In this document: in pieces, positions 1 through 7,152 of the stretch
Position numbering within the stretch: position 1 is the first letter of the stretch
How the letters are laid out: each line of letters starts with the position of its first letter
Origin: Rs1 sp029027825
GTDB taxonomy: Bacteria > Pseudomonadota > Gammaproteobacteria > Pseudomonadales > Balneatricaceae
DNA length: 64,000 nt
Assembly (NCBI GenBank): GCA_029027825.1
Contig: CP093399.1
Location: forward strand, 4,402,001 to 4,466,000
Direction of reading: 5' to 3'
Notes under the pieces: generated by a model
Told to the model about the DNA's origin: nothing
Databases searched by the model: none
What the model saw: the letters and a program-made list of their open reading frames with translations, nothing else
Made by a program: the position numbers and the translations under genes

Positions 1-960
1 ACACAACTTAGTTAGGTCTACGATAGTTAAATGGCTGTTATCCAAAAAGCTTTTGTTAGTTTTTGCGTAAATCAATAGCTGCTGGGTGGTACGTATTAGA
101 AAGTCTGCCCGCTGGTTTATTTTGCTGAGTATCGATTGCGCTGAGGTTTGATCAAACTCAGTGGAGGCGACTTCTGCCAAGGTCTTTATTTCTGCTAGGG
201 GGGTGCGCAATTGATGAGAGACGTCGGAATTAAAATGCTGAATATGTTCGATACCCTCTCTCAAACGAGTCATTAATTGATTAATGCTGGCAATTAACTG
301 CTCTACTTCTTTAGGCACTTTGGTGTTCAGAGGGGCCAAATCGTACATCGATCTGGTAATCAGAGATTGGCGTATTTTGCGCAGCGGTGAGAGGCAGTTA
401 TTGACGGCAAAAACGGCGATAACAATCGAAAGTATCACCCCGAAAAAAGTAACCACTGCCAAAATAGCGAGTATCTCCGCGGAGAAACTGCTGCGTCCAT
501 GCAGTGATTCTGCGAGGATAATGTGGGTGTATTTAGTATCGCCTAAGGTCTTTTCTAGCACTGGTAGGTAGACGGCTCGCAGTTGGTTGCCGGCAAATTC
601 GGTGCTATAAAATATCGGTGCCGATGACTGCTGATACCCCTGCGGAAATGCCAGCCCGGAAAAACCGGCTAAGATCTCTCCGTCACTTCTTTGGATGCGA
701 TAGAAAATTTTCTCGCCACTGGTAGATTGCATAATATCTAAGACGAAATAAGGCATGTGTAAATAGGTTTTTCCGTCGCGACTACTCAAGCGTTGTGCGA
801 TTGAGTTGGTCGCTGCGAGTAAGCTGTGGTCAAAAACTTTAGTGGCGTTGTCGGTAATTAAATACGAGATTAAAAGGCCGGTAATCAGGCTTAAGATAGT
901 TAACAGTATCGCTAACTTTAAGATTAGTTGCGAGCGTATGGAGGGGGTGTGCTCATTCAT
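1..960 (-). CDS. tctE: TctE-like sensor histidine kinase (partial, C-terminus beyond window)
   Basis: Inner-membrane sensor kinase of a two-component system; 320 codons lie in the window and the ATPase domain lies beyond base 1. I translated the reverse strand from the ATG at 960. A membrane helix is seen at about residues 13-35 and a second at about 160-187. Between them is a periplasmic sensing region of the 2CSK_N type found in TctE kinases. A HAMP-like linker follows, then the HisKA H-box SDVSHQLRTPL with the phosphorylated His at about residue 249. The gene overlaps the end of the response regulator gene by 8 bp, so the two are translationally coupled. The pair is divergent from tctCBA, as TctDE is in enterics, so the likely signal is a tricarboxylate or similar organic acid. 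The symbol rests on context and family. Confidence 0.85.
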   Translation of the reverse strand, partial: MNEHTPSIRSQLILKLAILLTILSLITGLLISYLITDNATKVFDHSLLAATNSIAQRLSSRDGKTYLHMPYFVLDIMQSTSGEKIFYRIQRSDGEILAGFSGLAFPQGYQQSSAPIFYSTEFAGNQLRAVYLPVLEKTLGDTKYTHIILAESLHGRSSFSAEILAILAVVTFFGVILSIVIAVFAVNNCLSPLRKIRQSLITRSMYDLAPLNTKVPKEVEQLIASINQLMTRLREGIEHIQHFNSDVSHQLRTPLAEIKTLAEVASTEFDQTSAQSILSKINQRADFLIRTTQQLLIYAKTNKSFLDNSHLTIVDLTKLC

Positions 961-1615
961 TTTCGAGTAGATAGCCTAAGCCGCGGACGGTTTTTAAGTT
1001 GAGAGATTCATCGAGTTTTTTTCGCAGTCGAGAGACATAAGTTTCGATGGCGGTCGGATTAATGTCGTCATCGAAACTGCAGATGTGTTCGGCTATCTGC
1101 TCTTTACTCAATATTTTGCCGATATTCAATAAGAAATACTCCAGCACGGTGAATTCGCGACGATGCAGCTCGATTAGCTGGCCCTTAAAACTGAGCCGCC
1201 GGGTGTGGGTATCTAAAGTGAGGTCGGCATAGTTAAGTATAGATTTGGTCTGGTTGGTGCCTCTGCGCAGCAGGGCTCGCACTCTAGCACAGACTTCATC
1301 TAAGCCAAAAGGTTTACAAATATAGTCATCTGCACCTAAATCCAAGCCGTGAATACGTTGGTCTAGTTGGTCGCGGGCTGAAATAATGAGTACCGGTAAT
1401 ACGCTGTTGAAGGCTCTTAATTCTTTTAATAAATCGATGCCGTCAATGGAGGGTAATCCTAAATCTAACAGTAGCAAATCATATGCTTGATACTTGAGCA
1501 ACGCCAAGCCCTGCTTGCCATCGTGGATCAAATCCACCGCGTAGCCAGCTTTAATCAGACTGGTTTTTAAACCTTGCGCCAAGGTCAAATTATCTTCTAG
1601 TACCAGCAGTCGCAT
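953..1615 (-). CDS. tctD: TctD-like OmpR-family response regulator
   Basis: Cytoplasmic DNA-binding response regulator, 220 aa, the usual OmpR-family length. The N-terminal receiver domain (about 1-115) has the acidic pair E7/D8, phosphoacceptor D51 in LLLLDLGLP, a switch Ser/Thr in IISARD and K101 in CKPFG. The C-terminal half (about 125-218) is a winged helix with ETYVSRLRKKL in the recognition helix and ending TVRGLGYLL. It probably activates the divergent tctCBA operon when phosphorylated by the kinase downstream. The start ATG is preceded, 4 nt away, by an uninterrupted tract of 11 G residues (on this strand) that occupies the Shine-Dalgarno position; no other ribosome-binding sequence is visible, so expression may vary with tract length. 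Confidence 0.93.
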   Translation of the reverse strand: MRLLVLEDNLTLAQGLKTSLIKAGYAVDLIHDGKQGLALLKYQAYDLLLLDLGLPSIDGIDLLKELRAFNSVLPVLIISARDQLDQRIHGLDLGADDYICKPFGLDEVCARVRALLRRGTNQTKSILNYADLTLDTHTRRLSFKGQLIELHRREFTVLEYFLLNIGKILSKEQIAEHICSFDDDINPTAIETYVSRLRKKLDESLNLKTVRGLGYLLENE

Positions 1616-1619
1616 AGAT

Positions 1620-1630
1620 CCCCCCCCCCC
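1620..1630. repeat. Homopolymer of 11 C (G11 on the coding strand) at the tctD-like ribosome-binding site
   Basis: Eleven consecutive C residues on the given strand. Read in the direction of the response regulator gene this is G11-ATCT-ATG, so the tract both supplies the Shine-Dalgarno bases and sets their distance to the start. Poly-G tracts of this length slip during replication in many bacteria. Confidence 0.9.
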
Positions 1631-2382
1631 ACATATTTATAAAATATTGGTTTAACCCTAGCATTAAAAAAACATAGTTTCATCCATCTGTGTGGATTCA
1701 GATTGAGGAATCTCTATAAAATCAATAGCTTTCATCGTAACATCACTAGTGCAGTGCGGGGTTGATAGCAGTATTGTAGTTTGGCTAAAATTTTCCTGAT
1801 TAGCCATGTGTCTCTGACACAGTGCAGCAAAAGATGCTTTTAATCTCTTCTCTGTGTCCTCTGTGGTAAAGCCAATCCTTTAAAGATTTTTCACCACAGA
1901 GGACACAGAGGCGCTGCGCTGCACAGAGGGAAAACAAAACACTACCTGATTAGTGCTGTGTCTTCACAGACTAACCTAAAGTAAAAAAAAATTACAAATA
2001 AATGATCTGGCTATAATCTAAACCATTATTAAATGATAAAAATATATTATAATTTCGCTTAACTTGTTGGAATTAATCACTTTGTTAAACAGCTATCAAG
2101 TCAAGCGGAGTATGATGGTCAATCAGGAAAATTTTTTATAGCCAAGTTGGTTTTATCCCAAAACAGGGGCAATGCAAGCTTGTGGATGAAATAAATTGGC
2201 GGTGCAAGGTTGGTGCCAGCTTAGTGAATTAGTCTAGGCAGCAGTCGGACCAGAGACTAAGCTATGGTGAAACACTAAAATTGAGCGTTAATGCTAAGCA
2301 AACAGCTCTGCTGCAGTAAATTAGTCTGTGCTTGGTCAGGCTCCTAGATATGTCAATAATGAAAATAAAGAGGCAAACAACA
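1631..2382. promoter_or_regulatory. Divergent intergenic region between tctD-like and tctC-like genes
   Basis: About 750 bp without a credible gene. It should hold the promoters of both divergent operons, but no clear sigma-70 box stands out. It contains the inverted repeat at 1850-1910, flanking copies of a short TGTGTC-type motif, and an AT-rich stretch around 1980-2060. A segment near 2100-2155 (CGGAGTATGATGG, AGCCAAGTTGG) reappears in inverted form near 5905-5950, next to a MITE. Confidence 0.5.
1850..1910. repeat. REP-like inverted repeat built on CCACAGAGGACACAGAG
   Basis: Perfect 18-bp arms: CTCTGTGTCCTCTGTGGT at 1850-1867 and its reverse complement at 1893-1910, separated by 25 bp. 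The sequence continuing to about 1925 (GCGCTGCGCTGCACAGAG) reappears reverse-complemented at about 47871-47923, so this is a dispersed intergenic element family and not a site private to this promoter. Confidence 0.75.
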
Positions 2383-3390
2383 ATGTTATTCAACCGGTTC
2401 ATGAAAACCTCACTGTTTAAAAGTGTGGTAGTAACGGCGATTGCGGTTACTAGTTTAAATGTGCATGCTGCATCTGCAGATGATTATCCGAATAAACCAA
2501 TTAATTTAGTGGTGGGGTTTGGAGTCGGTGGCAGTGCTGATCGCATGACTAGAGCGATGTCTACTTTCCTGGCAGTTGTGCTCGGTGAGCCGCTAAAAAT
2601 AATCAATAAAAAGGGCGCTGCTACGCAGATAGCCGCCAATTATGTGTTGAAGCGCCCAGGTGATGGCTACACAGTATTCGCCTCAACGTTCGCCCCTTAT
2701 CTGGCCAGCACGGTGTTAAATGGCAACGCCAGTTATACGATTGATGATTTCACTTACATTAACTTTCAATGGTTTGACTTCGATCTAATCGCGGTCAACA
2801 AAGACACTAAATATAAGAGCTTAACCGAGCTTTTAGAGACCATTAAAAAACATCCGAAGAAGGTAAAAGCTTCAGTTGTGCAAGGGTCAGCCGGACACTT
2901 GATGCTGCGCTTACTACTTGAAAAACACAATATTCCCCAGGAAAACTTATCTTTAGTCACTTATAACGGTGGCGGCAAAGCGCGGGCAGCGGTGGCTGGT
3001 GGACAAGTCGATATGATCGCGATTAGCGCGCAAGGCAGTGAGGGAATTCGTGAGTTTTTACGCCCGCTGGCGGTGGTTCGTGATGAGCGCAGCGATAAAT
3101 GGGATGCGCCGACGATCAATGATGCGCTAAAATCATCGAATATCACTGTGCCAGTATTACCGGGTTCGATGCGTGGTTTTGCGGTCAGCACTGAGTTTAA
3201 ACAGAAGTATCCTGAGCGTTTTAATAAATTAAGCTTGGCAATTCAGAACACTCTGGCGAGAAAAGAGGTCCAAAAATTTCTTAAGCGCAGTAATATCGGC
3301 GGCGTTTGGGTCGGTCCAGAAAAGTCCAAGCAGTTGATGGAAAGTAACTTCAGTGCTTTTAAAAAGTACGCTTATCTAATGAAAGATTAA
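2383..3390 (+). CDS. tctC: Tripartite tricarboxylate transporter substrate-binding protein (TctC/Bug family)
   Basis: Periplasmic receptor that binds a carboxylate and delivers it to the TctBA membrane complex. The ATG at 2383 has an AAAGAGG site 9 nt upstream and gives a clean signal peptide (MLFNRFMKTSLFKSVVV to about VHAASA). Earlier in-frame starts at 2332 (TTG), 2350 and 2359 have weaker support. The mature N-terminus DDYPNKPINLVVGFGVGGSADRMTR is the Bug-family signature, with the GGxxDxxxR loop. Length of about 335 aa is normal for the family. It is the first gene of tctC-tctB-tctA and is followed by a strong hairpin that probably keeps its message more abundant than that of the membrane genes. 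Confidence 0.92.
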   Translation: MLFNRFMKTSLFKSVVVTAIAVTSLNVHAASADDYPNKPINLVVGFGVGGSADRMTRAMSTFLAVVLGEPLKIINKKGAATQIAANYVLKRPGDGYTVFASTFAPYLASTVLNGNASYTIDDFTYINFQWFDFDLIAVNKDTKYKSLTELLETIKKHPKKVKASVVQGSAGHLMLRLLLEKHNIPQENLSLVTYNGGGKARAAVAGGQVDMIAISAQGSEGIREFLRPLAVVRDERSDKWDAPTINDALKSSNITVPVLPGSMRGFAVSTEFKQKYPERFNKLSLAIQNTLARKEVQKFLKRSNIGGVWVGPEKSKQLMESNFSAFKKYAYLMKD

Positions 3391-3400
3391 TCACTGGCGA

Positions 3401-3434
3401 GCGTTACACTCTAAGGATGTTTAGAGTGTAACGC
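3401..3434 (+). promoter_or_regulatory. Intercistronic hairpin between tctC and tctB
   Basis: Perfect 14-bp stem GCGTTACACTCTAA / TTAGAGTGTAACGC with a 6-nt loop, 10 bp after the tctC stop. There is no following T-run, so it looks more like an RNA-stabilising or partial-termination element than a complete terminator. Such hairpins commonly follow binding-protein genes in transporter operons. Confidence 0.7.
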
Positions 3435-3643
3435 GGATTCAGTGACATCCAAACGGCGCTTAGCATCAGCTATTAGTCCACTGTGAAGTCGCTGATTCAG
3501 GTACTCGTTAGTCACCTCTGCGCAGTTCAATTCCCGCTACACTTCAATAAACAGCGTACAGCAGTCAATGTTGTGCTTTGAGCTGCGGCACTGCCTGCCG
3601 AATTTTGTATTTAAATAGGATCTTTGATGACGGATATTTGTCG

Positions 3644-4105
3644 ATGAATATTAAAAAAATAGCGATCAGTAATTTATTATTGTTAATTACTTTAGCCGCA
3701 TTTACCGCTTGGTATGTAACAGATGTTTACTCGGCGTCGAATAAAATTGAGAATCTAATCTTTATCTTACCGATTTCGCTGGCCATTTTTGTGATGTGTG
3801 CAGTGGAAATAGTTAAGCAGTTGCTGCAGCCCGTTGCCATAGTTGTTGCGGCGGATGAAAGTAGTAACACTCGCTCAGTGTTTATCGTGATGGGGCTGTT
3901 CGCGGCCTATGTTTTAACCTTGGAGACACTGGGCTTTGATTTAGGAACGGCGTTATTTGTCGGTAGCTTTTTGTATCTACAAGGAGAGAAAAGCTTAGTG
4001 CGAATTGTTCTTTACAGTGTCGTTTTTAGCGGTGTGATAGCTGTATTTTTTGCCAACATGTTGCCATACCCGATGCCGATGACATTTTTAGCAACAGATT
4101 ATTAA
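3644..4105 (+). CDS. tctB: Tripartite tricarboxylate transporter small membrane subunit (TctB family)
   Basis: Small inner-membrane subunit of the TctCBA proton- or sodium-driven importer. The ATG at 3644 begins MNIKKIAISNLLLLITL; the upstream in-frame TTG at 3578 adds residues with no family resemblance. About 153 aa with four predicted membrane helices (roughly residues 9-26, 37-56, 80-110 and 120-145) and a short cytoplasmic linker, as in TctB proteins. It sits 11 bp before tctA and about 250 bp after tctC. The sequence is poorly conserved, so the call leans on topology and position. Confidence 0.85.
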   Translation: MNIKKIAISNLLLLITLAAFTAWYVTDVYSASNKIENLIFILPISLAIFVMCAVEIVKQLLQPVAIVVAADESSNTRSVFIVMGLFAAYVLTLETLGFDLGTALFVGSFLYLQGEKSLVRIVLYSVVFSGVIAVFFANMLPYPMPMTFLATDY

Positions 4106-4116
4106 GGCGACATACC

Positions 4117-5616
4117 ATGATTGATTTTTCAGCGGCGGCGTCAGCCATCGATTTACTTTTTAGCAGTTTTACCCCTTGGTTGGTGGTGATTCCGGGTATT
4201 TTAATTGGTCTAGTCTTCGGTGCTATTCCCGGTTTACAGATCTCGATGGCGATGGCGATCTTCCTGCCTATGACGCTGTATATGGACTTTATGCAGGCGA
4301 TGCTGTTTTTGACGGCGATCTTTACCGGCGGTACCTTTGGCAGTGGTGTGCCCGCTATTTTAATGAATATCCCCGGCACTTCATCGGCTATTGCCACCGC
4401 CTTTGACGGCTATCCTATGGCGCGCAAAGGGCTGCACAATCAAGCGCTGGGAATGGCCTTGGGAGCCTCGGCATTTGGGGTGCTGATCGGCTATATTATT
4501 TTATTCTTATTGATCAAACCGATCTCTGTTTTTGTCTTGAAAATTGGCCCCGCGGAACTGTTTGCGGTGATTTTATGGGGCATGACGTTAATCGCCAGTT
4601 TAAGTGGCAGCTACGTTTTAAAAGGTTTGATCGCCGGTTTTGTCGGCCTGTTGATCGGTACTATTGGTTTTAACGAAACAGGGGTGCTCAGAGGGACTTT
4701 AGGCAGCGATTACTTGCTGGACGGAGTGCCGGTCATTCCCGCAATGATGGGGATGTTCGCAGCATCTGAGCTGCTTAACTTGGTCAATACTAAGTATTTG
4801 GTAGAAAATGAATCGGCCAGAAAAGTAAAGATGTCATTGATTATCCAAGGGTTCTTTGACGCCTTTAAATATCCTGTGGTGTTGATTCGAGGCAGCCTGA
4901 TCGGGGTGTTTGTCGGCGCTGTTCCCGGTGTCGGGTCATCGGTCTCCAATTTACTCTCATATATTGAAACCAAGCGACGCGATCCGGATCCAGACAGCTT
5001 TGGCAAGGGCAATCCGAAAGGAGTGATTGCATCGGAGTCGGCAAATAGCACCTCGGAAGCGGGCTCTATGGCGACTTTGTTAGCGCTGGGGATTCCCGGC
5101 GGCGGGGCGACAGCGGTCATGTTAGCGGCTTTTTCGATGCACAATATTCCCGGTGGGCCGCAGTTTATTCGCGAGCAAACCGATATTGTGTACGCGATTA
5201 TCTTTGCCAACTTTGGTCAAGTATTTCTGTTGATCGCGCTGGCTTTAATGTGCCTGCCGTTATTGGCTAACGTGGTGAGGGTACCGATGCACTATTTGAT
5301 TCCCTCAGTGTTAGCGCTGGCTATCTTCGGCTCCTTTGGGCTGGTGGGTAATATGTCGGGGCCGATCACTGTTTTAGTTTTTTCCGTCGTTGGCTGGTTG
5401 TTTAAGCGCTATGATTATTCGGTGCCTGCAGCGGTGATCGGTATTTTACTGGGCAGTATGGCAGAGAGCTCGATGTTGCATAGTCTGCAAATCAGTGGCG
5501 GAGAATTCAGTTATGTTTTTGAGAGACCGATTACCTTGGTAATTATTGCGCTGCTATTTATCTCTTTGTTCGGCTCTAAATTGCTGGCGTTATTAACCGC
5601 GAAATCTACAGCTTAA
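4117..5616 (+). CDS. tctA: Tripartite tricarboxylate transporter large permease (TctA family)
   Basis: Main transmembrane subunit of the carboxylate importer, 499 aa with about 11-12 helices, the usual length. Recognisable family motifs are GAIPGLQISMAMAIFLP near residue 40, GTFGSGVPAILMNIPGT near 75, FVGAVPGVGSS near 270 and ANSTSEAGSMATLLALGIPGG near 310; these two Gly/Pro-rich hairpin loops are the TctA substrate-path signatures. It is the last gene of the operon and is followed by a short GC stem and then a MITE. Confidence 0.95.
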   Translation: MIDFSAAASAIDLLFSSFTPWLVVIPGILIGLVFGAIPGLQISMAMAIFLPMTLYMDFMQAMLFLTAIFTGGTFGSGVPAILMNIPGTSSAIATAFDGYPMARKGLHNQALGMALGASAFGVLIGYIILFLLIKPISVFVLKIGPAELFAVILWGMTLIASLSGSYVLKGLIAGFVGLLIGTIGFNETGVLRGTLGSDYLLDGVPVIPAMMGMFAASELLNLVNTKYLVENESARKVKMSLIIQGFFDAFKYPVVLIRGSLIGVFVGAVPGVGSSVSNLLSYIETKRRDPDPDSFGKGNPKGVIASESANSTSEAGSMATLLALGIPGGGATAVMLAAFSMHNIPGGPQFIREQTDIVYAIIFANFGQVFLLIALALMCLPLLANVVRVPMHYLIPSVLALAIFGSFGLVGNMSGPITVLVFSVVGWLFKRYDYSVPAAVIGILLGSMAESSMLHSLQISGGEFSYVFERPITLVIIALLFISLFGSKLLALLTAKSTA

Positions 5617-5622
5617 GTAAAG

Positions 5623-5641
5623 GGGCCTCTGAACAAGGCCC
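5623..5641 (+). terminator. Possible terminator hairpin after tctA
   Basis: Stem GGGCCT / AGGCCC with a 7-nt loop starts 7 bp after the tctA stop. There is no T-run, so termination would be weak or factor-assisted. Confidence 0.35.
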
Positions 5642-5713
5642 GCTACTGCTCTGTACGCCAGGGGCGTGTTTGACCGGTGAGAGGCTTAGTCATCAAGCAG
5701 AGTAATTACTAAT

Positions 5714-5893
5714 GAGGCCTCTGCATAACTTACCCAAAGGGTATGATAACTGCGCTCGGTAATACGGCGTTAAAAACCGGCTCAATATGCTCATTTACAC
5801 CTGTAATACCCATAAACAGGGGCACACTGACTCCGCTATCTCGCCGGTTTTTGCCTTGTCTTACCTTCGCTCGCAACGTTATGCAGAGGTCTC
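5714..5893. mobile_element. MITE copy 1 (180 bp)
   Basis: Non-coding element with terminal inverted repeats: left end GAGGCCTCTGCATAACTT, right end (reverse-complemented) GAGACCTCTGCATAACGT. The interior is nearly identical to the copies at 53494-53673 and 28730-28929. Flanks CTAAT and ATAAT match at 4 of 5 bases, consistent with an aged 5-bp target duplication. Too short to encode a transposase, so it would have been mobilised in trans. Short reading frames inside it are not genes. Confidence 0.85.
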
Positions 5894-6023
5894 ATAATAA
5901 TCTGATTGCCCATCATACTCCGCTCAACTTGGTGATTATCTACCAAAGTGGTTAATTACAACAAGTTAAGTGACGTTCGAATATGTTTTATAGCATTTAA
6001 TAATGGTTTAGAGTATAGCCAAG

Positions 6024-6935
6024 TCATCTATTATCTATCTGATGCGAAAAGCCATGAAAGTCGTTTTTGTGCTGGTGAAACATATCGACAATGGCATCCA
6101 TCATCAGCCGGACTGCCGGTGATTTTCGCATATCTTTATGGATCACTAAATATAAGTTGGCGCTTTCATCGGCGATGGTTTCGAGTTTTTTTAAGCTCGG
6201 TTGTCGATCGCCGACAAAGCAGGGTAAAACCCCGAGTCCACAGCTTTGGATCATTGCATCGAGAATAGTCACGCCATTGTTGGAGCGGATCACCGGCTGG
6301 CGCTTACCGAGTTTTTTACGCAGCCATACCTGGCTGCTAAAATAAACGTGTTCATCGTCAAATCCCACCCAATCACACTCTGAATATCTGGCGTCGGTTA
6401 AGGCCGCCGGGTGCTGCTCTAAATAACTGTGAGTCGCATACACGCCGTAGTGGTAGTGACCTAGATCTTTGGCAATGATATCGGGTAAGTCCGGGACACA
6501 TTTGCGGATCATGATGTCGGCCTCTCGTCTGGAGAGGTTGGCAGCGGTGTGCGCAATCGATATTTCGATCTCTACACTGGGGCACTTTTTACGCAATTGC
6601 GGTAGGTGCGGCACAACAAATTGGGCTATTTGCTCGTACATTGATACGCGTACTGTGCCAGCTATCTCCGGGCTAAAGCTCGCTTGATGGCGGTGCAGAG
6701 CGCTGGCCGCGGACTCCATTTTTTGCGCAAAGGGGATCAGCTGTTCGCCGTGTGCGGTGAGGATTAAACCGTCGGGCTGGCGAGTAAATAGCTGAGTGGC
6801 TAAGCTCTCTTCTAAAGACTTCAATCTTCGGCCGACTGTCGGCTGGCTAATTTTTAGCGCTCTGGATGCCGCCGAAAGCGAGCCCTGTTCGTAAATACAC
6901 AGAAAAACTTTCAAATCATCCCAGTCAAATGGCAT
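6024..6935 (-). CDS. LysR-family transcriptional regulator
   Basis: 303-aa regulator with an N-terminal winged helix-turn-helix (about residues 6-65; SLSAASRALKISQPTVGRRLKSLEE) and a LysR substrate domain from about 92. The domain begins AGTVRVSMYE, like the class of LysR proteins that sense small metabolites through two Rossmann-like lobes. The target is unknown. The ATG at 6935 faces the divergent ABC exporter gene across about 215 bp, so that gene or the regulator itself may be controlled. The C-terminus (HQHKNDFHGFSHQIDNR) is slightly longer than typical. Confidence 0.9.
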   Translation of the reverse strand: MPFDWDDLKVFLCIYEQGSLSAASRALKISQPTVGRRLKSLEESLATQLFTRQPDGLILTAHGEQLIPFAQKMESAASALHRHQASFSPEIAGTVRVSMYEQIAQFVVPHLPQLRKKCPSVEIEISIAHTAANLSRREADIMIRKCVPDLPDIIAKDLGHYHYGVYATHSYLEQHPAALTDARYSECDWVGFDDEHVYFSSQVWLRKKLGKRQPVIRSNNGVTILDAMIQSCGLGVLPCFVGDRQPSLKKLETIADESANLYLVIHKDMRKSPAVRLMMDAIVDMFHQHKNDFHGFSHQIDNR

Positions 6936-7152
6936 TGGTTTTATCTCTTAATGATCAATTTATCAGCGCAGTTAGCTCACCAGCTGTTGTGAGTTCAGCT
7001 GTTCAAAAATGTATAGCTAGTATAGATATAAGTTTAGAGCTATACAAATTAATTAAGAGTAAGCTGTTCGCACTGTCAATTATCCCGACTATTAATCGCT
7101 AATTACCGTTGCCAGAGACGCGAGTGTCGAGATCATTTAAATGAGGAATAAC

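Noticed and set aside
5743..5955. Short reading frames inside the three MITEs (also 28627-28952 and 53386-53764)
   Set aside because: They recur only because the element recurs, have no ribosome sites of note and resemble no protein.
6936..7152. CTCAC/GTGAG and paired CAGCTG motifs near 6975-7005 as a LysR operator
   Set aside because: The symmetry is only 5-6 bp and does not show the T-N11-A box; too weak to call.
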